Source: an uncultured Clostridia bacterium (GTDB lineage Bacteria; Bacillota; Clostridia; Monoglobales; Monoglobaceae). Taken from it: a stretch of DNA of 29,436 nt. The translations under genes were made by a program, and so were the position numbers. Where the stretch lies: contig CAKSIW010000024.1 of NCBI GenBank assembly GCA_934463175.1, positions 1 through 29,436 of the forward strand, read 5' to 3'. Position 1 is the stretch's first letter. Each line of letters begins with the position of its first letter. This document shows positions 1 to 8,478 of this stretch, piece after piece. The notes under the pieces were generated by a model. The model worked only from the letters and a program-made list of their open reading frames with translations. It did no database searches and was not told where the DNA came from.

Positions 1-1071
1 AAGGTTTGCATAATCAGCTGCGGAATGATTGCAAATTCAGCACATATACCGGCATATCGAAAATTCGGCGATGATTTTTTCATTTCTGCGGTGTCGGACA
101 TAAACGAAACGGCGGCAAGGGATACTGCACAGAGGCATGGTATACCGAATTATTATACAAACACGGAGGAAATGCTGGAAAAGGAAAAGCCTGACCTTGT
201 TTCGGTGTGCGTTCCCAATTGCTTTCATAAGGAATATACCATATCCGCACTGAAACACGGTGCGAATGTTTTGTGCGAAAAACCGCTTGCATTCAGGCTT
301 GCAGATGCGGAGGAGATGTTTTCTGCCGCAAAGAGGAACGGCAGAATTCTCATGGCGTGCCAGAGCATGAGATTCACTCCTGACCGTCTTGCGGCAAAGA
401 AGTTTATTGATGAAGGCGGCATGGGAGAGATATATTACGGCGAGCTTTCAAGGGTGAGACGCAGAGGAATACCGACATGGGGAACGTTTCATATGAAGAA
501 AATCAGCTGCGGCGGAGCTTTTGTGGATATCGGGGTGCACATGCTTGACGCGGTTTTATGGCTCATGGGTAATCCGAAAATAAGGTCTGTTAACGGGGCG
601 GTAATGCAGAACCACAAATCCGAGATTGGGTCACTCAAGTCAAGCGGTGCCCTCACGGGAAATGTGGACACAGTGAGAAAATTCAATCCTGATGAAATGG
701 ACGTCGAGGATTTTTCGTGCGGAATGCTGAGCTTTGAGAACGGTGCCGAGGTGAACTTCAAGGCTGCATGGGCGGCTAACATGCCCGAAAGCTCGGACAT
801 TCGGCTTGTCGGGAAAAAGGCGGGCATTGATCTGCCGTCAGGCAGAATATATTTTGGAGAGGAAGGAGAAAAAACTCTCGGAACAAAAGCCTGTCCGTAT
901 GATACACCGTTTTTCGGACACGTGTATATTGCCGATAACCTCAGAAATGTGCTGAAGGGGAGGGCTGAACCGATTGTAAAGCCCGAAGAAACAATTAACA
1001 CTGCAAGAATAATTGAGATGTTCTATAAATCGGCGGAGCAAAAAAGAGAGGTGTTTGCAGATGAAAATTAA
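1..1071 (+). CDS. Gfo/Idh/MocA family NAD(P)-dependent oxidoreductase, 5'-partial
   Basis: Probable cytoplasmic sugar or polyol dehydrogenase using NAD(P). The reading frame is open from base 1, and the codons before the first ATG (base 25) encode KVCIISCG, which is the first beta strand and Gly-rich turn of the Rossmann fold. The true start therefore lies just left of the window and only a few residues are missing. The family's EKP motif (CEKPLAF, catalytic Lys) and the GGAFVDIGVHMLD segment with the usual active-site His are both present, so the protein looks functional. It is the first visible gene of a six-gene operon and its last 11 bases overlap the next gene, a second member of the same family. 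The substrate cannot be read from sequence; the neighbours suggest a sugar-derived compound. Confidence 0.9.
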   Translation, partial: KVCIISCGMIANSAHIPAYRKFGDDFFISAVSDINETAARDTAQRHGIPNYYTNTEEMLEKEKPDLVSVCVPNCFHKEYTISALKHGANVLCEKPLAFRLADAEEMFSAAKRNGRILMACQSMRFTPDRLAAKKFIDEGGMGEIYYGELSRVRRRGIPTWGTFHMKKISCGGAFVDIGVHMLDAVLWLMGNPKIRSVNGAVMQNHKSEIGSLKSSGALTGNVDTVRKFNPDEMDVEDFSCGMLSFENGAEVNFKAAWAANMPESSDIRLVGKKAGIDLPSGRIYFGEEGEKTLGTKACPYDTPFFGHVYIADNLRNVLKGRAEPIVKPEETINTARIIEMFYKSAEQKREVFADEN

Positions 1072-2161
1072 GGCGGTTATAATCGGGTTTGCACATATGC
1101 ATGTGAATGAGGTTGCATTGTATATCAGTGAACAGTCTGATTTTGAACTGATCGGCGCGGCTGATGTGAATGCAGGGGAAGAAAAAATTCCGGATTTGCG
1201 ATATACCGCAGGGTGGAATCTTGAAAACGTGCGAAAAAACTATTGCTCCGTAATATATGATGATTATATATTGATGCTTGATGAACTGAAGCCCGATTAT
1301 GCATTCATTATGTGCGAGAATTGCCTGAAACCCGAAATAGTTGAGGAATGTGCAAAAAGGCATGTCAATGTGTCAATCGAAAAGCCGATTGCAGTGAGCA
1401 TGGACGAGGCGGAAAAAATTCGGACAAGTGTGGAGAAATACGGAATTGAGGCGGTTGTGAACTGGCCTGTTGTGTGGAGGGAATACATACACAGAATGAA
1501 AACGGCACTTGATGAAAAAATTGTCGGCAGACCGCTCAAGCTGAGATATATCAACGGTCACACAGGACCGCTCGGAAAAGGTGCAAAGCACAGAGGGGTG
1601 AGTGAAAATGCTGAGAAGATGACCGATGAGCAGCGCGGCAAAACATGGTGGCACAGGTCAGCACTTGGCGGAGGCGTGTTTCTGGATATAGCGTGTTACG
1701 GGTGTTTGTTTTCGGAGTGGTTTATGGGAGACGGTGCGCGCAGCGTTGCGGCTGTGGGCGAAAATCTGAACACACCGTTCGGAAATACCGATGACAACTT
1801 TGCGGCAATAATTAAATATGATGACAGAATGTCGGTCATTGAGGGAACATGGACAACTCCGAGAGCGGTCATTCCGTCAGGTCCGATGGTCATGTGTTCG
1901 GACGGAGTGATTGTCTGCACGGGCGGCGCGGAGAATATGCCTGATGTGAAGGCATATGACACATACGGCAAAGAAGTCGGATTGCCGCCGTTTGTGCTTC
2001 CCGAGAGACTGAGAAATATGCCGTCACAGCTTGCACATCACATAAGAACGGGAGAGCCTGTATATAAAATTTTATCCCTGTCCGAAAACATGAAGATTAT
2101 GTCTTTGCTTGATGCCGCAATACGGGCAGCCGAAAGCGGAAAGGCAGAGAAGGTGCAATGA
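1061..2161 (+). CDS. Gfo/Idh/MocA family oxidoreductase, second copy
   Basis: A 366-residue NAD(P)-binding oxidoreductase. I chose the ATG at 1061 because it follows a GAGAGG-like ribosome binding site and gives the expected N-terminus MKIKAVIIGFAHMHV; a longer in-frame reading from 1013 only overlaps the upstream gene. The catalytic-lysine motif is IEKPIAV. In the second motif the usual D-I-G-x-H is replaced by DIACYGCLF, so the common active-site His is absent, as in the subset of this family with a Cys-Tyr version. The two adjacent paralogues are therefore unlikely to catalyse the same step, and could instead be an oxidation and reduction pair or subunits of one enzyme. The stop codon overlaps the next start in an ATGA arrangement, which indicates translational coupling to the activase. 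Confidence 0.88.
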   Translation: MKIKAVIIGFAHMHVNEVALYISEQSDFELIGAADVNAGEEKIPDLRYTAGWNLENVRKNYCSVIYDDYILMLDELKPDYAFIMCENCLKPEIVEECAKRHVNVSIEKPIAVSMDEAEKIRTSVEKYGIEAVVNWPVVWREYIHRMKTALDEKIVGRPLKLRYINGHTGPLGKGAKHRGVSENAEKMTDEQRGKTWWHRSALGGGVFLDIACYGCLFSEWFMGDGARSVAAVGENLNTPFGNTDDNFAAIIKYDDRMSVIEGTWTTPRAVIPSGPMVMCSDGVIVCTGGAENMPDVKAYDTYGKEVGLPPFVLPERLRNMPSQLAHHIRTGEPVYKILSLSENMKIMSLLDAAIRAAESGKAEKVQ

Positions 2162-2925
2162 AAAACGGTCTTGTGGCGGACATTCAAAGGTCATCAATTC
2201 AAGATGGAAGCGGCGTGCGGACAACCGTATTTTTAAAGGGTTGTCCGCTTTCGTGCAGGTGGTGTCATAATCCCGAATGTATCAGCTTTGAAAAAGAAAC
2301 TCTTTTTTATCCGGAAAAGTGTATACATTGCGGAAGGTGCGATGACGGTTGTTTCTCGGGCGCAAGAGCCGTGTGCGGAAAAGAGATGACCGCGGAGGAG
2401 GTTCTGACAGAGGTTATGCTTGACATGCCGTATTACGGCACTGAGGGCGGTGTGACCTTTTCGGGAGGAGAGCCGCTTGCACAAAAGGAATTTTTGGGAG
2501 AGTGCATAGATAAATGTGCGGAAAACAGTATATGCTGTGCTGTTGAAACCTCACTGATATACTTTGATGAAGAAATCTTTAAAAAGCTTGAGTTTATTAT
2601 GGCAGACCTTAAAATCTGGGACAGTGAGCTGCACAGAAAATACACGGGGGTCGGTAATGATACGATAAAAAGGAACTTTGAACAGCTGAATGAGCTTAAT
2701 ATTCCGATTATCGCACGAACGCCGATAGTGCCCGGAATAGAGCAAGGGATAGATGAGATTTCAAAATTCTTAAAAGGTCTTAAAAATGTGGAAAAATATG
2801 AGCTTTTGCAATATCACCCGCTGGGAAATGCAAAGCGCAGAGCACTCGGACAGGAGACGGACGGCTTTGATGTGCCGACGAAAGAATATATGAAGGAGCT
2901 TGAAAAATATGCTTACATACGCTGA
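2158..2925 (+). CDS. Glycyl radical enzyme activating protein (radical SAM)
   Basis: Radical S-adenosylmethionine enzyme that would place the glycyl radical on the GRE encoded next to it. The SAM cluster motif CxxxCxxC is Cys29, Cys33 and Cys36 (GCPLSCRWCHNP), and the SAM-binding GGE motif is in TFSGGEPLAQ near residue 100. A ferredoxin-like insert has Cys55, Cys58, Cys61 and Cys65 (CIHCGRCDDGC), with one more Cys at 73. Most activases of dehydratase-type GREs carry eight cysteines for two auxiliary [4Fe-4S] clusters and are close to 300 residues. At 255 residues this one appears to have only one such cluster. The start overlaps the upstream stop by 4 bases, and the 3' end overlaps the GRE gene by 17 bases. 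Confidence 0.92.
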   Translation: MKNGLVADIQRSSIQDGSGVRTTVFLKGCPLSCRWCHNPECISFEKETLFYPEKCIHCGRCDDGCFSGARAVCGKEMTAEEVLTEVMLDMPYYGTEGGVTFSGGEPLAQKEFLGECIDKCAENSICCAVETSLIYFDEEIFKKLEFIMADLKIWDSELHRKYTGVGNDTIKRNFEQLNELNIPIIARTPIVPGIEQGIDEISKFLKGLKNVEKYELLQYHPLGNAKRRALGQETDGFDVPTKEYMKELEKYAYIR

Positions 2926-5122
2926 CAGGCTGAAGGCAATGCGTGAAACAAAAATCAGACACACTCTTGAAAAGAAAAAGCAGAACGGCTGCACAGATCT
3001 TGATGATTTCGGAACGGTGCCGCTTTCGGAGGGATATGAGGTTGTGCCGTGGTACAACAGCTCAAACGGAAGCTTTTACGGATATGACGGCATGAGTGAA
3101 AATTTTTGCCGTGTTATCAATGCTCATGAGCCGTATGTTGATCCCATGGAAATGCTGTGCGGCAGATGGCGCGATATGCTTGTGAATTACCGCGGCGATG
3201 TTCACTATCTTCCCGATTGGCTAAGAAAAAAACCAAAAATTATGGAACTCATGGCTTCTTCGACAGATCAATGGAGCAAGAGGTGGGACGAGCGGAGGTT
3301 TCCGTATGATGATTTGAAGCCGCTTCAGAAGAAATATAACATACAAACGGGCATTGACGGAGACGCACATTTTGCCTGTGACTATCGCATAGGCTTCAAG
3401 CTGGGATTTGGCGGATTTTTGGATAAGATTGAAAAATACAGAAAAATAAATCCGGATAAAAAAGATTTTTACGACGCGGAGGAAAAATGTGTCCGTGCGA
3501 TAATTGATTTTATTGACCGTCATATTGCAAAAATCAAAGAGCTGATACCTTGCGAAAAGCGTCCGGAAATCAGAAAAAATCTGGAGACGATGCTTGAAAC
3601 ATGCGAGAATGTGCGCCGAAACGCTCCGAAAACATTCAGAGAGGTTTGCCAATGGACAGCTTTTTTTAACTGCGCATCAAGAATATACACCCGTGACGGA
3701 GCAGGATTTCAGCTTGACACTCTTCTTTTGCCATATTATGAAAATGATATAAAGAATGGAATTTTGGACGATGAGACAGCAAAGTTTCTGATTGCAAATC
3801 TTTTGCTGACGGATCCGCACTACTATCAGATTTCCGGGGTTGATGAAAATGATAATGATATGACCAATCATCTGTCATATCTGATTCTGGAGGCGGCAGA
3901 CAACATTGACATTGCATGTAATTTAACGGTGAGAGTTCATGAGAACTGTGACAAGAAGTTTCTGAAAAAAGCGGTGTATTATCTTTTAAAGAACAAAAAC
4001 GGCTGGCCGCGGTTCTGCAATGACAAGGCTCTTTGTGAGGGATATATGAAGAACGGGATTGACAAAAGAACCGCAAGAGAGCGGATTGCTGTGGGCTGCA
4101 ATTGGCTGTGCGTTCCGGGCAGGGAATTTCCCATGAATGACACCGTCAAAATTAATATTGCAAAGGTTTTCGAGGTGGCTCTCGGCGAGATGCGGAATGA
4201 GAAAGAAAAGTCATGTAAACGTCTTTTTGAGATTTACGAAAAGCACCTTAAAATTGCAATTGATACAACTGCAAAAGGAATAAATCTGCACCTTGATCAT
4301 CAGTGGGAGGTGACACCCGAGCTGATTATGAATCTGATGATGGAGAACAGCATAGAACGGGGTGAAGACATATCTCAATGTGCAGAGCTATACACGATTG
4401 GGGTTGACGGCGCAGGACTTGCGGTTGTTGCGGATTCATTCGGTGCAATTCAGACTCGGATTGAAGATGAAAAGCGGCTTGCGTGGGAACAGCTTTATGA
4501 GGCTCTTGACAGCAACTTTGCTGATGAGAGAATACGTCTTATGCTCAATTCGTCACCGAAATATTGCTGCGGAAACACGGTGTCGGACAAATGGGCGGTT
4601 GAGCTAACAAAGTCATGGGTGAAGAATATCCGTGCACAGGAAATGCCGAATGGCAGAAAACTCATTCCGGGGTGGTTCAGCTGGGCGAGAACAATCGAGT
4701 ATGGCTCGAAGGTGGGGGCAACGCCCAACGGGCGAAAGAGTGGAGAGCCGATTTCGCACGGCGCAAACCCAAATCCGCATTTCAGGCAGGACGGTGCGCC
4801 GACCGCCCAGTCGAACGGAATTGCCTCGGTTCAGTGCGGATTCGGAAACACCGCACCTTTGCAAATTGAGTTTGATCCGCATTCTGCGGCGGACGAAAAA
4901 GGAGTGAACACGGTTCTTGCTCTGATTGAGGGACACTTCAAGCAAGGCGGAACGCTGATAAACATAAATGTTTTGGACGGAGAAAAGCTGATGGCGGCAA
5001 ATGAAAATCCTGAGCTGTACCCTGATTTGGTTGTCAGGGTAACAGGGTTCACCGCATACTTTGCAAGTCTTTCTCCGAGGTTTCGGCAGCTTGTTGTGGA
5101 CAGATTTTTGGATAATAAATAA
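2909..5122 (+). CDS. Divergent glycyl radical enzyme (PFL-like), unknown substrate
   Basis: A 737-residue glycyl radical enzyme. The ATG at 2909 is preferred because an AAGGAG site at 2893-2898 is 10 bases upstream; the in-frame TTG at 2900 sits almost on top of it. The C-terminal radical loop is RVTGFTAYF with Gly713 as the radical site, 24 residues from the end. The thiyl-radical cysteine should be Cys397 in the segment AVGCNWLCVPGREF, at the expected distance after the conserved FCND. Known dehydratases, lyases and decarboxylases have Cys-x-Glu here; this protein has Cys-Asn-Trp, with another Cys at 401. The usual GRxDQ segment before PYY is also altered (GFQLDTLLLPYY). It is not a pyruvate formate-lyase, because the adjacent Cys-Cys pair is absent. 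Family membership is very likely; the reaction is not known. Confidence 0.93.
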   Translation: MLTYADRLKAMRETKIRHTLEKKKQNGCTDLDDFGTVPLSEGYEVVPWYNSSNGSFYGYDGMSENFCRVINAHEPYVDPMEMLCGRWRDMLVNYRGDVHYLPDWLRKKPKIMELMASSTDQWSKRWDERRFPYDDLKPLQKKYNIQTGIDGDAHFACDYRIGFKLGFGGFLDKIEKYRKINPDKKDFYDAEEKCVRAIIDFIDRHIAKIKELIPCEKRPEIRKNLETMLETCENVRRNAPKTFREVCQWTAFFNCASRIYTRDGAGFQLDTLLLPYYENDIKNGILDDETAKFLIANLLLTDPHYYQISGVDENDNDMTNHLSYLILEAADNIDIACNLTVRVHENCDKKFLKKAVYYLLKNKNGWPRFCNDKALCEGYMKNGIDKRTARERIAVGCNWLCVPGREFPMNDTVKINIAKVFEVALGEMRNEKEKSCKRLFEIYEKHLKIAIDTTAKGINLHLDHQWEVTPELIMNLMMENSIERGEDISQCAELYTIGVDGAGLAVVADSFGAIQTRIEDEKRLAWEQLYEALDSNFADERIRLMLNSSPKYCCGNTVSDKWAVELTKSWVKNIRAQEMPNGRKLIPGWFSWARTIEYGSKVGATPNGRKSGEPISHGANPNPHFRQDGAPTAQSNGIASVQCGFGNTAPLQIEFDPHSAADEKGVNTVLALIEGHFKQGGTLININVLDGEKLMAANENPELYPDLVVRVTGFTAYFASLSPRFRQLVVDRFLDNK

Positions 5123-5146
5123 TTTGTTGATGGACAGGAGATTTTT

Positions 5147-6160
5147 ATGAATATAAAGTGGTTTAATATACCGAATGAAAAATTCAGGCTTTATGGTGTT
5201 CTGAATGATTTTACCCGTCTGCCGAGAGAGTTTGCAAGCCAAATAAGCGACGGAGTATACGGCAATTCGTTGTGCCCGGCTGGCGGAAGGGTTCGTTTTG
5301 CCACAAATTCAAAGAATATATACATCAAAGCCGACATGTCAAAAACAAGGGGAGTGGGGTTTGATCTGTACCGTTTGGAGAATGGCAGTGAGATATGCAT
5401 AGCAGGACTGAGGAGACCGGAGGGCTTTATATTCGACGGTATATTTGAAGCGCAAAGAACAACAGATTCGGACGACGAGAATGTCCATACATATACCTTG
5501 AATTTTCCGTATATGGGGGAAATTAAATCTTTATCGGTGGGGATTGACGAAGAAGCACTGCTTGAGACACCGCAGGAATATTTCAATTCAAAGCCGATTG
5601 TCTTTTACGGCTCATCAATAACCCACGGTGCATGGGCGTCGAGACCGGGAAACACATATTTATCAATGATATCGCAAAAATACAATCTGAATTACACCAA
5701 TATGGGGTTTGCGGGGAGTGCTCTTGGCGAAGAAAAAATAATACGGTATATTTCCGAACTTAAGATGTCGGCATTCGTTTGTGATTATGACCACAATGCG
5801 CCTGACATCAAGCATTTGAAGAATACGCACCGCAGGGTTTATGAAATTATAAGAGAGAAAGGCGGCGGCATTCCTTATATCATAGTTACAAGACCGGATT
5901 ACTACAAAAATCCGACAGAGAATGAGGAAAGGCGGAGAATAATATACCAAACCTATGAATATGCCGCACAGCAGGGTGTCAAAAAAGTGTTTTTTGTGGA
6001 CGGAAAGACTTTGTTTGACGGTGAGCATTACCGAAACTGTACGAAGGACGGCTGCCATCCGAACGATATGGGCTTTTACAGAATGGCGGAAAAAATCGGT
6101 TCGGTCATCGCTGAAGCATTGGATATATCGGACGAAAAACAGCATGATGCACATTTATAG
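5147..6160 (+). CDS. SGNH/GDSL-family hydrolase with N-terminal beta domain
   Basis: A 337-residue probable esterase, perhaps a carbohydrate deacetylase. The start has a CAGGAG site 6 bases upstream. Residues 1 to about 145 form a beta-rich domain containing GVGFDLYR, matching the GxDLY-type domain found in front of this hydrolase group. The catalytic domain has block I GSSITHG (Ser157 likely nucleophile), a block II glycine in MGFAG, an Asn in the CDYDHNAP segment, and block V DGCHPNDMGF (Asp301 and His304). All catalytic positions are present. No signal peptide is seen, so it should act inside the cell on an imported substrate. It lies 24 bases after the GRE gene in the same operon, consistent with removing acyl groups before or after the redox and radical steps. 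Confidence 0.82.
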   Translation: MNIKWFNIPNEKFRLYGVLNDFTRLPREFASQISDGVYGNSLCPAGGRVRFATNSKNIYIKADMSKTRGVGFDLYRLENGSEICIAGLRRPEGFIFDGIFEAQRTTDSDDENVHTYTLNFPYMGEIKSLSVGIDEEALLETPQEYFNSKPIVFYGSSITHGAWASRPGNTYLSMISQKYNLNYTNMGFAGSALGEEKIIRYISELKMSAFVCDYDHNAPDIKHLKNTHRRVYEIIREKGGGIPYIIVTRPDYYKNPTENEERRRIIYQTYEYAAQQGVKKVFFVDGKTLFDGEHYRNCTKDGCHPNDMGFYRMAEKIGSVIAEALDISDEKQHDAHL

Positions 6161-6195
6161 TCGAACAGAGGTTGTTCGGGAAAGGGGAAAACAAA

Positions 6196-7854
6196 ATGAA
6201 AGCCGTGGACAATTCGGGCAAGGAATATGAGCTTGTATGTAGGGGAAACGTCTGTGCAATAGAAAAAGAAAAAGTTCCGCGGGGGCTTGAATACATTGAT
6301 GTTCTATGTGAGGAATTTTCGGCAGAGGCGGGAGAAGAAGGCTACTATGTCATTGCGAACTGGGACAGGAAAGGAAGCCGTCTTGTGCGCTTTGATTCGC
6401 AAAGGTGCGGAGAGAGAATTTTTGAACAGAAACTCATGCCGATATTTGGAGTGAAAAAGGCGGACAAATGCGTGCTTGTGATTGCTGAAGGATATAAATA
6501 TGATTTTGATGTTGTTGTCGGTGCGAAATGCGGCAAATACTACATTTATCCGCGGTTTTATCTCTACGGTGAACAGCCGTTTGACGATATATGTCTGAGA
6601 GTGATTGAACTTGACAAAACCGCGGATTACAGCGATATGGCGGTTTCGTATCGGAATTATCGCATTGAACGCGGAGAATGCCGCACGCTTGCCGAAAAAG
6701 CAAGTGAGAGAGAACAGCTGAGGTATGCAATTGAGGCACCCGAAATCCGCATAAGACTGGGCTGGAAACCGGCACCTCCGACGGTTTTGGAGCAGACACC
6801 CGAAACGGAACCGAAAATGAAGGTTGCATGCACCTTTGACAGAGTGTGCGACATTATTGATGAGCTTAAGAGACAGGGGGTTGACAAGGCGCAGCTTTGT
6901 CTTGTCGGTTGGAACAAGAGCGGACATGACGGTCGGTGGCCGCAGATGTTTCCTGTTGAGGAGAGCCTTGGAGGTGAAGAACGTCTGAGGCATTTGATCG
7001 GATATGCAAAGAAAAACGGATATCGGATTGTCTGTCACACAAACAGTACTGATTGCTACAGTATTGCAGAGGGATTTTCGGAGGATATGATTATAAGAAA
7101 AAAAGACGGGGGGCTTTCCGTTAATGATACTCCGTGGAGCGGAGGAAGAATGTATCATTTGTGTCCGCGCAAAGCTTTGGAAATTGCGGAAAAGAACCTT
7201 CCGAGGGTTGCCGGCATGGGCTTTGAAGGTCTGCATTATATTGATGTGATGAGTATTATTTCACTGAGATGGTGCTTTGATGAAAGACATTCTGTAAATT
7301 CAAGGGAGACGCTTGAAATATATGAGAAAATCATGAAAATGTGCCATGACTTGTTTGGCGGATTTTCATCGGAGGGGTGTTTTGATTTTGCTGCAAAATA
7401 TCAGGATTACGGAATGTATGTTTCTTGGCCTGCGGTTGATGATGATATGTGTGACGAGGTCATACCTCTTTGGGAGATAGTATATCACGGTATAATGCTT
7501 TATAACACAACAACCGACACCGTGAACTGCACGGCAAAGGGTAAAAAACGTGAGCTTGACATGATTGAGAGCGGCAGCAGACCGACATTTTATTTTTATT
7601 CAAAGTTTCTTGAAGGCAGTGATATGGACGACTGGCTCGGAAATGAGGATTTGACCTGTGATACCGATGAACAGCTTTGCAGCAGTGTGGCAAAGATTAA
7701 GGAGGCATATGAAATGTACAAAAAGCTGTCAAGGCTTCAATTGCAGTTCATAACAAAGCATTGTCAAATTGAGAACGGTGTTTTTGAAATAACCTATTCC
7801 GATGGTGCGAAGATTACGGTTGACCGAAATGAAAACACGTATAAAATATGCTGA
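6196..7854 (+). CDS. Putative glycoside hydrolase, TIM-barrel (DUF5696-like)
   Basis: A 552-residue protein starting at the ATG at 6196, 8 bases after an AAAGGGG site. There is no signal peptide. Residues 1 to about 185 look like an N-terminal beta domain. From about residue 210 the sequence has features of a (beta/alpha)8 hydrolase: LCLVGWNKSGHDGRWP, then HTNSTDCY, then GLHYIDVMS, then GGFSSEGCFD. Asp350 and Glu393, at the ends of consecutive predicted strands, are the best candidates for catalytic acids. The overall pattern recalls the DUF5696 group and distantly the GH101-type barrel, but I recognise it only at fold level. It is the last gene of the operon before a hairpin terminator, and its location inside the cell suggests action on an imported oligosaccharide or glycoside. 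Confidence 0.6.
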   Translation: MKAVDNSGKEYELVCRGNVCAIEKEKVPRGLEYIDVLCEEFSAEAGEEGYYVIANWDRKGSRLVRFDSQRCGERIFEQKLMPIFGVKKADKCVLVIAEGYKYDFDVVVGAKCGKYYIYPRFYLYGEQPFDDICLRVIELDKTADYSDMAVSYRNYRIERGECRTLAEKASEREQLRYAIEAPEIRIRLGWKPAPPTVLEQTPETEPKMKVACTFDRVCDIIDELKRQGVDKAQLCLVGWNKSGHDGRWPQMFPVEESLGGEERLRHLIGYAKKNGYRIVCHTNSTDCYSIAEGFSEDMIIRKKDGGLSVNDTPWSGGRMYHLCPRKALEIAEKNLPRVAGMGFEGLHYIDVMSIISLRWCFDERHSVNSRETLEIYEKIMKMCHDLFGGFSSEGCFDFAAKYQDYGMYVSWPAVDDDMCDEVIPLWEIVYHGIMLYNTTTDTVNCTAKGKKRELDMIESGSRPTFYFYSKFLEGSDMDDWLGNEDLTCDTDEQLCSSVAKIKEAYEMYKKLSRLQLQFITKHCQIENGVFEITYSDGAKITVDRNENTYKIC

Positions 7855-7946
7855 GGATAAGCAGAAATTAATTGCTGCGACCGAATAGCGGTGGAGTGTC
7901 TGTGAGCGGCAGCAGCAAAGATTAAAAAGAATTGAATAGCGAATAT

Positions 7947-7982
7947 AAAAAGAATGTAGAGCTGAGTCTATATTCTTTTTTT
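7947..7982 (+). terminator. AT-rich hairpin terminator of the GRE operon
   Basis: A 14-base stem (7947-7960 with 7967-7980) encloses the 6-base loop GCTGAG, with one G-U wobble, and the right arm ends in a run of seven T. The left arm begins with five A, so it could also stop transcription from the other side. It lies 92 bases after the stop of the last operon gene. Confidence 0.65.
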
Positions 7983-7987
7983 GTGTT

Positions 7988-8296
7988 GATTTTAGCGACG
8001 AATACTGTCAGAGTGACTACATCTGCACATGGAATGACGGACATTTGATAGCACCGAATTATTTGACAAGAACATTCAAGAAAATCATCAAAAACAGCGA
8101 CTTGCCAGATGTGCATATCCATTCGCTCAGACATAGTGTTGCAAGTAATTTGCTTGCAAGTGGTTTTTCAGTTGTTGATGTGCAGCATTTTCTCGGACAT
8201 AGCGATGCGAGAACCACTCTTAGCTTTTATTCTCATATAGACGGGAGTTCAAAAGTTAAAACAGCAGAAGCTTTGAATGAACGGCTTGAAGTATAA
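7988..8296 (+). pseudogene. Tyrosine recombinase/integrase, C-terminal fragment
   Basis: The recognisable reading begins around 7988 (DFSDEYCQSDYICTWNDG) and runs to a stop at 8296. It contains the HxxR motif (HSLRH), the GH motif (FLGHSD) and the catalytic tyrosine context (LSFYSHID) of phage and ICE-type integrases. The N-terminal arm-binding domain, core-binding domain and first catalytic Arg are absent, and the frame is closed by a stop just upstream at 7946. No start codon or ribosome binding site fits, so this is a remnant and not an active enzyme. It lies next to short direct repeats and tRNA-Trp 3'-end copies, as expected for the integrase end of an integrated element. Confidence 0.85.
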
Positions 8297-8328
8297 GCTT
8301 TTAGAAGCTTTTTAGAAATTTTTTAGAA
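8296..8328 (+). repeat. Three tandem ~11-bp repeats next to the integrase stop
   Basis: The units AGCTTTTAGA, AGCTTTTTAGA and AATTTTTTAGA follow one another directly after the integrase stop codon. About one helical turn per unit is typical of arm-type sites bound by the N-terminal domain of tyrosine integrases. The 20 bases 8309-8328 recur exactly at 8892-8911. Confidence 0.6.
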
Positions 8329-8378
8329 AACGGAGAAAAAGAAAAACCGGAACGGGCGAAAGCTTGTAAGCAGGGCTT

Positions 8379-8401
8379 CCGAAAAGGCTTTGCCTTTTTG
8401 G
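8379..8401. terminator. Bidirectional terminator-like hairpin
   Basis: A 10-base stem, CCGAAAAGGC with GCCTTTTTGG, encloses the loop TTT and contains one wobble pair. Runs of A and T inside both arms would give a U tract in either direction. No adjacent gene clearly needs it, so the role is uncertain. Confidence 0.4.
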
Positions 8402-8439
8402 GAAAAAGGAGGAGCAAGGAAGCAAGCGGTGTGCTTTCT

Positions 8440-8474
8440 GAAAAGAAAAACGGAGCAAAGCGAACTTTGCTCCG
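8440..8474 (-). terminator. Intrinsic terminator behind tRNA-Trp 3' fragment
   Basis: Read on the minus strand, a perfect 10-bp stem (8474-8465 with 8460-8451) closes the stable tetraloop TTCG and is followed by TTTTTC. It begins 4 bases after the CCA end of the tRNA-like fragment at 8479-8501, exactly where a tRNA gene terminator should lie. This suggests that the fragment marks the original chromosomal tRNA locus. Confidence 0.75.
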
Positions 8475-8478
8475 ACAC

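Noticed and set aside
2900..2908. TTG at 2900 as start of the glycyl radical enzyme
   Set aside because: Only one base separates it from the ribosome binding site; the ATG at 2909 has proper spacing.
2909..5122. Pyruvate formate-lyase or choline TMA-lyase assignment for the GRE
   Set aside because: The Cys-Cys pair of the former and the GCVEP motif of the latter are both missing, and neighbours do not fit either pathway.
4613..5242. Long minus-strand frame opposite the GRE 3' end
   Set aside because: It is fully contained in the complement of well-supported coding sequence and has no family signature.
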